Assembly: GCA_023014485.1 (NCBI GenBank)
Contig: JAJOZX010002351.1
Coordinates: forward strand, 108,501-172,500
Direction: 5' to 3'
From: Bathynomus jamesi
Lineage: Eukaryota; Arthropoda; Malacostraca; Isopoda; Cirolanidae
DNA: 64,000 nucleotides
How positions within the stretch are numbered: the first letter of the stretch is position 1; the number at the start of each line of letters is the position of its first letter. The position numbers and the translations under genes were made by a program. Shown one piece after another: positions 32,038-43,306 of this stretch. The notes under the pieces were generated by a model, which was given only the letters and a program-made list of their open reading frames with translations, did no database searches and had not been told where the DNA came from.

Positions 32038-33103
32038 GTTCTAGGAAATTTCGCCGCAAACATTTTCGCCTTAGGAAAATTCGCCGTAAACATTTTCGCC
32101 GTAAACATTTTCGCCGTAAGACAAATTCGCCGTAAGGACATTTCGCCGTAAAATTTAAAAAAAATAATCAATGGATGATAAAGGGTATTATATAAGCATT
32201 AAAAAGGCAAGTCTTTATTCAATGGTAAAAGTCAGTGATAAAACTTCTTAAAAATAAACTCTCTTCCTTCATCAAATTGGTTATGAGTTTCTAGATACTT
32301 GGATGCATGTTAGTAATAGAGCTTTGTATTGCATTGTGGAAGCCTTCTATACTGTTGTTCGTTCTCGGCATATTATTATGAGTTCTTTCGACAACATTCC
32401 ACAATTCTATAGGAAATGTTGGCTCCATTCTTCGCCTTCGCGCGCCTCGGCCTCGTTCTCCTCCTATATAGTGAGTTTCAAAGCAAGATAAGGAATTTAT
32501 TTAAGAAATTTATTTAACCAAACTATCACGACTTAACCTAACCAATCGTCAATGCCGTACAGTATAAAGAATGTTGGCTCCATTCTTCGCCTTCGCGCGC
32601 CTCGGCCTCGTTCTCCTCCTATATAGTGAGTTTCAAAGCAAGATAAGGAATTTATTTAAGAAATTTATTTAACCAAACTATCACGACTTAACCTAACCAA
32701 TCGTCAATGCCGTACAGTATAAAGAATGTTGGCTCCATTCTTCGCCTTCGCGCGCCTCGGCCTCGTTCTCCTCCTATATAGTGAGTTTCAAAGCAAGATA
32801 AGGAATTTATTTAAGAAATTTATTTAACCAAACTATCACGACTTAACCTAACCAATCGTCAATGCCGTACAGTATAAAGAATCTTAATTGTGGTAGACTG
32901 CTCGAAGCTAGGTAGACCGCACACTTAACCATCACCGGCTATTATAAGGGTTCAGTTAAACTTTTTTTTTAATTTTAATTTTATTTTATTTACGGCGAAA
33001 TATCCTTACGGCGAATTTGTCTTACGGCGAAAATGTTTACGGCGAAAATGTTTACGGCAAATTTTCCTACGGCGAAAATGTTTACGGCGAATTTTCCGGT
33101 CAC
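32038..33103. mobile_element. 1.07-kb foldback element with arrayed terminal repeats
   Basis: It interrupts the RT domain of the LINE. Both ends (32038-32155 and 32990-33098) are inverted arrays of a ~15-bp unit, TTTCGCCGTAAACA and variants (ATTCGCCGTAAGACA, CATTTCGCCGTAAA), in matching order. The interior has no long ORF and contains three 155-bp tandem units at 32416-32880. A clean target duplication is not visible. Confidence 0.8.
32416..32880. repeat. three tandem 155-bp units
   Basis: Units start at 32416, 32571 and 32726 (ATGTTGGCTCCATTCTTCGC) and are virtually identical. Each ends with a piece of the shared foldback core: TATCACGACTTAACCTAACC, AATCGTCAATGCCGTACAGT. Confidence 0.95.
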
Positions 33104-34203
33104 GGGTTAAAAGAATGGCTTCGTGCTAGGAGACAGAGGGTCGTAGTTAATGGTAGTGAATCGGGGTGGTTAGATGTAGGTAGCGGTGTCCCACAGGGTT
33201 CAGTGTTAGGCCCATTGCTATTCGTAATTTACATTAACGACATAGATGTAGGATTGACTAGTAACGTGTCAAAATTCGCGGACGATACTGAAATAGGCGG
33301 TAAGGTTGTTAACGAGGACGATAGAAATAGGATCCAAGACGATGTAAATAGGATTATGGAGTGGACGGATAAGTGGCAGATGCAATTTAACGTAGACAAA
33401 TGTAAAGTTTTGCATATAGGTTCTCGCAACAATAATTACGCGTACACGATGGATGATAGGGAGTTAGCGAGCGTTGACGAGGAAGTAGATTTAGGCGTAC
33501 GCGTATCTAAAGATTTAAAGGTTAGGAACCAATGCCTGGAGTCTTGCGCAAAAGCTAATAGGATGTTAGGCTTCATAGCGCGTAATTTCGAATTTAAATC
33601 GAAGGATATTATATTGCCCCTTTACAAGTCCCTAGTCAGGCCTCATTTAGAATATGCGGTTCAGTTTTGGTGCCCGTACTTGCGTGAGGATATTGATAGG
33701 TTAGAAAGGGTTCAGCGTCGTGCCACGAAACTTATTCCGTCATTACGCAATAAGCCTTATGAAGATAGGATTAAAGAGTTAGACTTGCATTCACTCGAAA
33801 CTAGGAGATTAAGGGGGGAGTTTATTGAAGTTTTCAAAATCGTTAATAACATCGATAACGTAAATTTTGATAAATTGTTCACTTTCGATAATAGTAATAC
33901 TCGCAATAACGGATTTAAGTTGCGTGGCAGACGTTTCATTACTAATATCGCTAAAAACTTCTTTACGTTTAAAGTAATTGATAAATGGAATAATCTTCCC
34001 GCGTCAGTCGTTCGTTCTACCAGCGTTAATATGTTTAAGAACCGTCTTGACAGACATTTTAAAAGTATTAACGTTGTTTAAAATTAAAAAAGAAAGTTAA
34101 CAACAGGAGCTCTGGTGGTGGTGCTCGAGGATGAGTCTGTTGACGATGAATGCCAGCTTGTGACATGCCAGCGTGTGATGCCAGTAATAAAAAAAAAAAA
34201 AAA

Positions 34204-34759
34204 AATTAGATTAACACGAACGTAGATGTAGCTCGTAGCGTAAACTAACCCACTTTTTGTTTAACTGTACCAACTTTTTTTTTTTTTTTTTCCTTATCTC
34301 CTTTCTTTGCATGTCTGTAACTCTCTTTACTTGCATGTTTGTAGTTTGCATGGTATGACAGTGAGTTAAGACTGTGTTTGCATGGTTTGTAAGCGTTCTT
34401 ATTTTACTTCTTTTCATCTTTCACCCCTCTCCTATTTTCTCCGACTATTTTTCTGACTTGTCGGCAGTGGCCGGCGGATGATGATGGTGAGACTTTTTTC
34501 CTCTTTTTCTGAATGAATGTTAATCCACGAGTGATAGGTGTTGCTCCTTACTTAACCCCTTATTTTCTTCTCTTCTCTTAACCCCCTACTCTTTCCTTTC
34601 TCTCGGGCTAACCTTAGAGTGGATCTTAGGGTCTTTGTTAGCCTTAGCTTCTGTAGATCTGTAGCTTACCTGGGTTGAGCAACTGGGGAAAACTTTGAAT
34701 TTTCGGGAAATCCTTCTAAGTTTGTCCTCCCCGTGCCCAGAGGGCTGGCTACGCCCCTG
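34204..34759. other. no gene seen; possible hAT end at 34740-34759
   Basis: Pyrimidine-rich non-coding DNA. On the minus strand the sequence from 34759 begins CAGGGGCGTAGCCAGCCCTC, which looks like a hAT terminal repeat. It could be the right end of the hAT at 28820, but the 8 bp outside the two ends do not match. Confidence 0.35.
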
Positions 34760-35210
34760 ATAATATTGCTTTGTTTGCAAAAGGGTATAAATCTACAAAT
34801 CCACCAACTCCACCTCTATAAACTACAACGTTAGTATAATTGTATGTACCTACACATGCATGGCATGGCATGGGCTCAACAATGGTGTGTGGCTCATCGT
34901 CAGGATGACATTTTGGCTTGATATAATTTGATATGATTGGCTGAATTGGTAGAAATATTGAAATAAATAATATGGTTTTGTACAGCTGTTTTTTTTTGGT
35001 GTTTGTTTTGTTGTAACACAGAAGTCTTTTAGACAATCCATTTGATCTTGTGTTGAATTCGTTCAGAACGGATTTAGACAAGAAGGGCAAAGTTCTAAAA
35101 TTGGTAGTTTTCCTTACAAATTTGTATGCTCCTCTCACAATTTTTATTTCTATATTTATTATATATATATTTTTTTTTGTGACCTATATATAGTCTTGAA
35201 CTCTTTATTT
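34760..35210. other. unassigned region before a hammerhead motif
   Basis: Contains a 129-codon minus ORF (35138-34749) with no domain that I recognise, and T-rich runs. By position it could be the body of a retroelement ending in the hammerhead at 35217, but no RT or GIY-YIG motif is readable. Confidence 0.3.
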
Positions 35211-35216
35211 ACTTCA

Positions 35217-35256
35217 GTGTTCCTGAGGATGTCATTAGACGAAAGCGCTTGAGCAC
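35217..35256 (+). ncRNA. well-formed hammerhead ribozyme motif, family 3
   Basis: Stem I GTGTTC (35217-35222) pairs with GAGCAC (35251-35256), six pairs with one wobble. The core box CTGAGGA is at 35223-35229. After one extra T, stem II GTC-ATTA-GAC. GAA at 35241-35243 is followed by the palindrome AGCGCT (35244-35249) and T250, the predicted cleavage position. As in PLE families 1 and 2, stem III can form only between two copies. Downstream sequence runs into (TA)n at 35335. Confidence 0.72.
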
Positions 35257-35329
35257 CATTCTGTGTTTCCTTTCCTTCGTGGTTTTATTCATCATAAATA
35301 TTTTTCACGTGTTATTTTCGTGAAATAAT

Positions 35330-35334
<5 letters not shown>

Positions 35335-35361
<27 letters not shown>
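35335..35361. repeat. (TA)n microsatellite
   Basis: TA run 79 bp after the family 3 hammerhead motif. It is in the same relative position as the tracts bordering the Penelope-like elements. Confidence 0.9.
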
Positions 35362-35365
<4 letters not shown>

Positions 35366-35589
35366 GATTGGAAATACAAAATCCAACGCACATATTTACT
35401 TTCTATCTTTACAACAAATATTAAGAACATTTATATGGCTAATATTGCTTAATTCGTAATTCTCTATGAAAATAATATACATATATCTTAACAAATTATG
35501 TATTATTATATTATTAAAGTTATTGAAAGCAAAACATTACTAGAAACCACATTTTACTTACCTTGGGAGTTTAAAAGCGTACACACACT

Positions 35590-36127
35590 CAGAGCTGGGC
35601 AATAAATACATTGAATGTATTTAAATACTAAATACTAAATACATGGGAGAAATGTATTTAAATACTAAATGCTAAATACATTTTACGAATGTATTTAGAT
35701 ACTAAATACAAAATACATCAATTGTATTTAAATACATTTGTAAATACATTTTAAATACATACAAATTTTAACATATGCATTCACTAATTCACTAAGCCAT
35801 GACACGCACACGATAAAGAAATCAACCGCTTTCGACTAAGAGTGGCACACAACTGATTGAACTGACACGTTGAAACATGAACCATGCTGTACTACACTGT
35901 CGACACGTCGTACTGTGCTAGTACAGAACGTGTATTAAACCAGTAAAAGTATTTACATTTTTATATTTTGAGTATTTAAATACATTGTATTTAAATACTC
36001 ATTAAAGTATTTAAATACTATATTTAAATACATGAAAAACAATGTATTTATAAATACAGTTCTAAATACACAAATGTATTTAAATACGTATTTAAATACA
36101 AATGTATTTAAATACTGCCCAGCTCTG
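35590..36127. mobile_element. 538-bp hAT-type MITE with TAAATAC repeats
   Basis: Inverted ends CAGAGCTGGGCA and TGCCCAGCTCTG, with a perfect 8-bp target duplication CACACACT (35582-35589 and 36128-36135). Both flanks of the element are filled with overlapping TGTATTTAAATAC palindromes. The unique centre is about 170 bp. No transposase. The ends and 8-bp duplication fit a non-autonomous hAT element. Confidence 0.9.
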
Positions 36128-36135
36128 CACACACT

Positions 36136-36849
36136 CACACAAGTAAGTAAATGATTCCGATCGTCATCAAATGTTCCTGTTGAGTGAAATGCGTCAATTT
36201 TCAGGACCCATAAATATTATCCAATCATGTTAAAACTTGTTCAAAACACGTAAAAGTCTGTAAAGAATCGAAGCAACAAAGTGGAACAAAGTAGTAAGGA
36301 ATTTTATATTTCACCATTATTATTTGGAACAGTCTATTAGACTGTTCCACTTTAGTAAATTTGATTTTTACCTTGATCCACCTTAATGCCCATATAGCTC
36401 TACTATGAAAGATAAGCCTCTTGGTCAAGTTTCAGCTAAATACCTCAATAATTAGGGGTCCCGCAACTATTGAGATTTTTTATATACAAGTATTTTTTTT
36501 CTCAATATGCGACACAATTTGGCCAAAATGATGCAACCGTATGAAGGGACAAAAAGATTGTGATCTTGGTATGATGGTTCATTAAAAAGAACATAACTCT
36601 GGAAATTAAACGAAAATGAGCATGTGTTACAAAACTTTTAGAGCCAGGAAAGAATTTACTGCCATTATAGATCCCGATAAATTTCTTTACTTCATGAGAC
36701 CAGATTTTGTGCAAGATGGATAAGCCTTTATTAAAATGAACAACATTTTCGCAAATGAAATAGTGTTGAAAAAATATATATATAACTTGTATTTCAATAT
36801 TAGTATTATGACAATCCGAGCAAGAGTTTATTGATCGCAATACATTTAT
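36136..36849. other. no gene recognised
   Basis: AT-rich sequence. A 36-bp stretch near 36690 (TTCATGAGACCAGATTTTGT) recurs at 36855, just inside the end of the transposase relic, so part of this region may be a tandem duplicate of its 3' end. Confidence 0.45.
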
Positions 36850-39044
36850 TTACTTCATGAGATCGGATTTTGTGCATGATGGATAATCCTTTCGATGAGC
36901 AGCTACTACTTTTAGAAGGTAATGTTTTTGTTCTTCATCTGTTGTTATAGAATTACTGAATTTCTTAATTAAAGCGATGTCTCGTTCTGCTCTATCACTG
37001 ACGACCGAAAGTGTGGATATTTTCTTCTGTCTTTCGCGGAAGCTTTGATTTTCGCGCCATTTCATCGGATTTTCCTCTAGAAAACCTTCATCTTGAAACA
37101 AAAACTCCATTTCCACGGTCACGAAATCTGAGTCTTTTCTCCCGAAAACTCACCACCTTTCCATCAAACCGTTTTGCCTTTCCCGTTGAAGGTTTCTTTA
37201 GATTTTCAGCCATAAGTTTCTTTTCTTCAATGGAAACTTCAGAATCAAAGAATGCCAAACCGATCAGAGGCTCTGAGAAATACCACAAGTACCGTTTCAT
37301 TGCTGTGTACGCAGCCCTGGAAGAAGACTTCTCTTCTTTTTCAAAAATTTCTAGAGTCGAAGAAATTCTAAATCAGCTCTTGGGAGCTCTGTGAGCTCTA
37401 GCGGTTACTGTCCATGGTTTGATGTACACAAGAGAAACGGAAAGGCAAACACTTGTGAATCCTTGAAGTTCTCCAGTTGTTGCCTTAAATTGCTTTTGAA
37501 GGACACCCATCTTGCATTGTGCAAGGCTCCTGGTGCTCTTAGTCTGCAATGACTCATATTACTTTCACCTAAAAACAGCAAAACTAGATGCAGAAGCTCG
37601 TAATAGTCTTTTCGTGGATGGTGGTCAACCTCTAAAGAGCGCTTTACAAAGCTTACTGCTAAATCCTTCAACATATTCAGTACATTGCTGTCCCTAAAGT
37701 GTGATATTTTACTATTACTGTCCTTGACCGTTGTTATATCTGTATGGTCCATAGAATCCTAACATTTCTGAAATCTTTGGAATATTAGTATATCAGGTCC
37801 ACTGGATGGTCCCATACGCACTCTAAATACATCAGCGAGCACGACTTCATAAATATGTCTGCACGCTAAGTAAAGCAACTCCTTTTGAAGCATTTGTTCC
37901 ATTTTAATACAAGCGCCAGATTTGATCCCAGTGTCACTGGCCGTCGTATCAAAACATATTCCAATAATTCTTTTCTGAAGCCCACATTCAGAAGCTAATT
38001 TAACAATTTCAGTGGAATTTCTTGCCCTGTCCCAGCATGTACTTTTGGAATCCCAAGAAGTTTTTCCTCGCCTTCTGCAGACACTAAGATAGCAATCCTG
38101 TCAACTTTGTTCTTTCCAGTCATTATATTGGGTAACATTTTACCATCCTAATGTATCACAATTGGTACACCTGGACATATTTCTTCATTTTTGTATTTCT
38201 CGGCCAAAGTTTTCCTACGTTTTTTACGCGCTCTGTGCATCGTAGTTGATACGATCGACAAGTCCTTAAGATCGTGACCTAAACTTCGTGCAGTCATAGC
38301 ATAGGCCATTGTTGCATTCCGGCATGAAATGTTTAACCTGTCGTATATAGGTGCAAGACTTTCGGTAATCTGAATCTTCTTCCGCGATGAAGAAACAGGT
38401 TTTGTTTGGCATTCTGATAAAGTAAGCCTAGAAGGAGCAACATATTTTTCATCCGATATTGTTGTTGTAGTTTCCTCGAAAGAACCGTCCTCTTCTAGTT
38501 GCGTAGCTTGAAACTGTTCTCTTCGTTGCTGCTGGTCCTTTTTTACCTTATGCTGAAATGATTCTTCCTGCTCCCTCTTCCTCTTTTCTTTAAGACTGGA
38601 CTTCATATCCAAAGAACCTATGCTGGAACACTTTGGATCCAATTGCTGAAGAAGTAAGAACGACTTGTCTTCACTGGACATTAATTCCATGGCATTTGAA
38701 TGTGATATATCAAATAAATCTTCCAAGTCTCACACAAATATTTGTTCAGCCATACGGTAAGATTCTTGAGACTTGTGTCTGCTCTTAACGAGGGAGTCAT
38801 ACTTAGAAAGATTTCCCATTTTTCTCAGAGCGCTGTCACGCCGCATGAAGGGAATACAAGCTTTCTCCCAAAAAACTAGAGCAGCATCGAGAGTCTCATT
38901 CATACTTTTTGTTCTACCTTGACCTAAAATTTTCTGATGATAAAAGAATTTCTTCAATATTTGACCCTTATTAGGAAGCCGACAACCCAGAATTTCAGAT
39001 GTTTGGCCACTCAGCCAAACTCGGGTCGAATCTTTAGTAGCCAT
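36850..39044 (-). pseudogene. DDE-like transposase of an uncharacterised family, copy 1 (broken)
   Basis: Minus-strand pieces in order. An N-terminal block (39044-38730) reads SEILGCRLPNKGQILKKFFY and ALVFWEKACIPFMRRDSALR. A coiled-coil, charge-rich part with LNISCRNATMAYAMTARSL follows (38726-38148). Then comes the DGKML..NKVDRIAILVSAEG region with the first Asp (38150-38050). After damaged sequence comes CRLRAPGALHNARW (37560-37510), then RYLWYFSEPLIGLAFFDSEV (37300-37240) and VSDRAERDIALIKKF (37020-36960), whose Glu is the likely last catalytic residue. Stops and frameshifts occur throughout. The same block order appears at 58311-60619. Confidence 0.6.
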
Positions 39045-39073
39045 AGATAAGTCATAAATATCTGAAAAAGAAA

Positions 39074-39077
<4 letters not shown>

Positions 39078-39145
<68 letters not shown>
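39078..39145. repeat. (TA)n microsatellite
   Basis: About 34 TA units between the transposase relic and a LINE 3' tail. Confidence 0.95.
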
Positions 39146-39149
<4 letters not shown>

Positions 39150-39151
39150 TA

Positions 39152-39255
39152 TGAGCCGGGTGAACCTGGCTATGTGAGGTGGAGAGTACAAGAAACCAAC
39201 TCACTACTTCACCAAGCCAACTCGAGAGGAGGGGCGACAAGCTTGACTTTGGGGA
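39152..39255 (+). mobile_element. LINE 3'-end fragment
   Basis: GAGCCGGGTGAACCTGGCTA, TGGAGAGTACAAGAAACCAA and GGGGCGACAAGCTTGACTTT match, in the same order, the C-terminal codons and 3' end of the LINE at 42550-43308. It is only about 100 bp and joins the gag region directly. Confidence 0.7.
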
Positions 39256-40502
39256 AACTGATTCTTCAACGGGTACGTCTACGTACCAAACTATCCGACC
39301 TTGCTGATTGTATTGGGGTTTGTACATCGGATAATAGTGTGGTTGATCCTGTGGTCGTGACCTATTTGGTTGGTGGTTCGGTTGAGGATGGGAATTAACT
39401 GGTTTCTGAGGATTGGAGGGCTTTAGGGAACGTTGGTGATTCGATCTCTGGAAGTGGGGCCAATACCCTGCAGGGGCTTTGTCAGCACATTTTTGTCGGT
39501 CGCCACGGCAATGACCATGTTCATGACAGTGGGAGCAATAAGGGGGATAAGTGTATTGACTTATCATGTGCCCACAGCTATCGCGATTAAAACACTGAGG
39601 AGCAGGGCGTGCATTCTGGGTTTGTGGGGCTTGTTTCTGAGGTGGTGTTCCCTGCATCGGCCTCGATTTATAGGGTTGTTGTTGTTGCTGTTGGTGTTGT
39701 TGTGGCTGCTGCTGAATGTAGTGTATTGGGGTTTCTCTACCCCTTCGGTAGTTCTGGCTTGCTAAATCTGGGTAATGTTACTGTGTTTTATTTATCGCTA
39801 TACTTACTGGTTTGTCAATATTTAGACACTCTTGAAATTTCTTTTTAGGTGCTACGGGTAGGTTTTGATAAATGGTTGCTGCTACTATTAGGGTTCACTT
39901 TTTTGAAGTGAATGTAATGTCACATGTATTTTCTGCGGCTCGGAGGGCTTCTCCTACGAGTTTATGTGTTCGTGTAATAAAATTATTTAAATCTTCATGT
40001 TCCTCTTTCTTCCATTTAGCTTGGAAGACAGCTTCTAACGTGGCTAAGGGTTGTGCAAGTGTTATTTCTTTAAAAAATTCTAATAAGTTTTGTTTAAAAT
40101 TGTTCCACGTTGTAGCTTCGCTAATGGATGGGACGTAGGTGACTGTATCATGGGCATTCCCTTCTTTAGGGTCGATAAACCTTTTAACTTCCCTAATCTT
40201 TATATCATCATCGATGATGTTTTCGCGAAGAAATGTTGTTCTAGAGACTCAATCCAAGGTCTTACGCGTGGTTCAACAAAGTTATTATCTATGGTTCCCT
40301 TAAAAATTAGGACAGTATGGGAAAGGTTTACAAGTCTTCCTAAGTTAATGTATGCTGGGGCGGCGGTTTAAGACATATTGGCTTGTGCTTGATCTGAAGT
40401 TTGTGTGTTTGAAATATGTTTGAATGGCGTGGGGGTGGATAGGTGGAAAAATGGGTGTAGTGGATTTTCAATGTCAGAAAGCTCACCGTCTGAATCGCTC
40501 AT
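39256..40502 (-). pseudogene. LTR-retrotransposon gag relic
   Basis: It starts with ATG at 40502-40500 (MSDSDGELSDIENPLHPFF). After a frameshift the capsid-like part reads FVEPRVRPWIESLEQHFF, then WNNFKQNLLEFFKEITLAQP and LNNFITRTHKLVGEALRA. A Q-rich linker (39760-39650) follows. The nucleocapsid-like part has Cys/His residues in CFNRDSCGHM and YCSHCHEHGHCRGDRQKC, an irregular zinc knuckle. Frameshifts lie near 40370, 40210 and 39850. No protease, RT or integrase is present: the element stops at the LINE fragment and (TA)n. Gypsy or BEL type cannot be decided. Confidence 0.68.
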
Positions 40503-41139
40503 ATGTGAAGGTACTGCTAATGTTTTCTAATTTGGTCTGCTTGACCGATCTTAATCTATGGAATGATCACTTGAATGGCTTTCCTAACTACTCTATCTAA
40601 GAAATACACAATAAATAAATGCACAACAATTTGCCTAACTGGGGAAAATTTTGAACAAAAATTGTAAACAAAATAATAAAAAATGTAAACAAAATTTCAC
40701 TCGAATGTACTTGAATGTATGGTAATATTATGATTGGCACATAAAATAAAATGATTCTATACTAACTATAATAGTGAAAATAACACGGTTTCAATAAAAA
40801 GAAGTGTATCACTGGTGTATGGAATGTTCACTGTGTTTTTTGTTAATTCTGGCTTGATACTAATTATTAACTGTTAATAATACTGACTTCTAAAAATGTT
40901 TAGAGATTACTTTAAAAAAAGAGATCTGTACTTAACAAGATTCCTACGGCGAAATCCTTGGAGACGTGTCCTGAAGACGTGTCTTGCGGCCACTTGTTCT
41001 TTCATGAAGAATGGGCGTGGAGAACTTGGAGTCGTGACACACCGGTTGAATGGTGGATGTGACGAACTGGAAGTCGTGACACGCCGGTCAAACGAGTGTT
41101 GGTTCTAGTTCCAGGGTCTGGAAGACTGGAAGAATCCTG
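40503..41139 (-). other. leader of the LTR retrotransposon
   Basis: Non-coding DNA between the primer-binding site and gag. Near 41020-41100 two diverged copies of a GTCGTGACAC(A/G)CCGGT unit lie in tandem. Nothing else recognised. Confidence 0.45.
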
Positions 41140-41157
41140 GATGCAGAGGTCGCCAGT
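41140..41157 (-). other. candidate primer-binding site
   Basis: Immediately after the LTR on the minus strand comes ACTGGCGACCTCTGCATC. TGGCGACC is complementary to a tRNA 3' end of the form GGTCGCCA, as used by many LTR retrotransposons. Which tRNA is not determined. Confidence 0.6.
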
Positions 41158-41538
41158 TGTTAACCCCTCCGTCTATGGCCTTGGTCGGTTCGAAGTTGAC
41201 AGGGGTTCTGGTTAGGTGGCAGCAACGGATTTGTTACTCGCAGTAGTTTCTTCTATACTACTCTCCGATTTCTTCTTGTAGTGGATCGGAGGATTCTGTG
41301 GAGCTCTTTGAAGGTTCCCCGATTCTTCTTGTAACGTATCGGGAAATTATTTTTCTCTATTTTAATTACTAAGTTCTCTGAAGAGAGCAAGGCTTGAAGG
41401 AGAAGATAGAGACTTTTTCTTACTGTAATTTACTGTTAAAATGTTACAGGTAATGCTCAGCCTCTAAGTTAGATCAGTCTAATCAGAATAAACATGGGAG
41501 AAATTTTGTGGGTTTATATACCCAATTTTTTGTTAACA
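41158..41538 (-). repeat. 5' long terminal repeat, 381 bp
   Basis: Bounded by TGTTAACA on the minus-strand 5' side (41538) and GGGGTTAACA at the 3' side, so it begins TG and ends CA. A TATA-like GGGTATATAAACCC lies about 20 bp from its 5' end. It contains a TCGGAGGATTC-type duplicated motif. The primer site follows directly. No second LTR is in the window. Confidence 0.7.
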
Positions 41539-42170
41539 TCATTATTATTTAATGTTGACTTATGTCGTTTCTATTCTCTATAGGCTGCATTATTTTTGCA
41601 CAATATTTGAAGATAAGGTAAATTTTTTAGCTGTGGCAACGTTTAAACAGATAAACAAGATATTTGAAGATGCATATTTTTATCTTAAACCGCATATTGA
41701 CAGATCTGATGTTATCATGATCTGCCGAGTTAACTAAAAATGAAAATTGAACTATTCATTTTTACACTAAAATATGCATATGAGCAAAAATTAAAGGCTT
41801 AAGATTCCCAATTAAACGTTTAGGGAAGACATGACTTCATCTTTTATAACGAAGAGAGAATGTATACAAAAAATGAACATTGCAAAATTTAATCAGGTTT
41901 TATTATGAAGCTAAATCTAAAAAAATTATTAAGTACTGTAATTTAAAAAGAAACAATTCACCAGTTATTTGGCAAAAATAGAAAGCAAATAAAAAAATTT
42001 ATCCAAACTTGCGTTATGCGATTTTGGTCCTTATGTAAAAATGAATGTATGAACGTACATACATATGAATATAAGTATTATATGAATATAAATATATAAG
42101 AATATAAAGATTATATAAATATACGAATTATATAAATTAATCTATGAATATAGGAATTATTCATGGTTCA

Positions 42171-42175
<5 letters not shown>
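41539..42175. other. no gene seen
   Basis: Very AT-rich DNA with repeated ATATGAATATA-like words at 42060-42150. Nothing coding. Confidence 0.5.

Positions 42176-42232
<57 letters not shown>
42176..42232. repeat. (CA)n-(TA)n compound microsatellite
   Basis: About 22 CA units followed by 6 TA units, abutting an inverted SINE tail. Confidence 0.95.
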
Positions 42233-42478
42233 GAAACGACGTAAGTATAGAGGAGCGTTCTGCACACGAGGAAGAGAAATAACGAACAAATGAAAAATGA
42301 GGTTCGTTATTTCTCTTCCTCGTGTGCAGAACGCTCCTCTATACTTACGTCGTTTCTATACATTAATATACTGCGTGGTCATTGCATTTGTTTCGTTCTC
42401 TCTCCTCATCTTGCGCGGAATATTCTCCTATACAAGCGTCGTTCTTTACGTTAATTATACTGCGTGTTTGCAGTTAAA
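42233..42478. repeat. SINE tail in inverted and tandem arrangement
   Basis: 42233-42301 is the reverse complement of the tail of the SINE at 20446 (CCTCATTTTTCATTTGTTCG to GACGTCGTTTCTATA-like). 42302-42365 repeats it forward, making a near-perfect hairpin. 42385-42470 is a diverged tandem copy (GCATTTGTTTCGTTCTCTCT and ATACTGCGTG). Confidence 0.75.
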
Positions 42479-42481
42479 ATG

Positions 42482-42548
<67 letters not shown>

Positions 42549-42549
42549 A
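42482..42549. repeat. (TA)n microsatellite
   Basis: TA run with two phase breaks, directly continuing the 3' end of the antisense LINE. Confidence 0.95.
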
Positions 42550-43306
42550 CCTTTCAACCTTTTAACCTTTCAAATGTTCCGTGCGATGATTCCTGATTTC
42601 ACGAAGGTCAAGCTTGTCGCCCCTCGTCTCGAGTTGACCTGGTGAAGTAGTGAGTTGGTTTCTTGTACTCTCCACTTCACATAGTCAGGTACGCCCGGCT
42701 CATCGGGGATTGTTCTTAGCCAGGCGTCTAATCTTCTTTTGAAGATGTCCACCGCAACACCACTCTTGTTCATTAGGTCTTTGGGCAGCTGATTAAACAG
42801 TTTTGGTCCTCTCACAACAAAACTATTTTCTTTCAGGGTTAAGAATGTTCCCTGCCTAACCTTTAATTTGGGAACACGACACAGTCTTCCTTTTCTACTT
42901 TCCACTGTTGTTTGGGGAGTTACAGGGTTCAGAGTAAGATTAGGAACTAGTTTCTCCATTATTTTCCAAGTATGAATAATGGTGTATCTCTTTCTTCTCC
43001 TTTCCAGTGAATATAGGTTTAATTCGCGTAACCTTTCCCAGTAATTTAGTTCTTTGCACCCATTGATCTTGGCTGTGAAGCTTCTCTGAATCCCTTCTAG
43101 CTGTCTAATGTCTTCTTTTTTATATGGAGATGTTAGGACCGAGCAGTATTCCAATTTGGGTATGATCAGCGTTTTCATTAGAGGAATCATTATATTCCTA
43201 TCCCTTCGTTTAAAGGTTCTCAGTATCTGCCCAGTTATTCTCTTTGCTCTGTTTACTGCTATCATATTTTGTGTTTCAAATTTCGCATCATCAGTCATTA
43301 GAACCC

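Larger units (their letters stand above)
31011..34203 (+). mobile_element. CR1-like LINE, 5'-truncated, split by an insertion
   Basis: Homology to the LINE at 60995-64000 begins at 31011 (CAAATTTGCGTTGGGTGGCG). ORF 31018-32037 covers the endonuclease tail and the RT fingers (SKAPGPDAFYPRHLK, NYRPISLTSIVGKLLES, YLDFKKAFDTVSHRRL). A foreign element occupies about 32038-33103. RT resumes at 33105-34081 with SGVPQGSVLGPLLFVIYIND, the catalytic FADDT in SKFADDTEIGGK, and the C-terminal domain (YKSLVRPHLEYAVQFW). The tail is a 3' UTR with a final A-run at about 34185-34203. Apart from the insertion and truncation the frame is open, so this is a young copy. Confidence 0.88.

Noticed and set aside
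32416..32880. CRISPR-like array
   Set aside because: Units of 155 bp are direct tandem repeats without spacers, in a eukaryotic transposon.
28820..34759. One hAT element running from 28820 to 34759 with the LINE inserted in it
   Set aside because: The ends are only loosely similar (CAGGACCGGCGTAGC vs CAGGGGCGTAGCC) and the flanking 8-mers differ, so I left it as a possibility.
34749..35138. 129-codon minus ORF as a gene linked to the hammerhead
   Set aside because: No recognisable domain, and it is on the opposite strand to the ribozyme motif.
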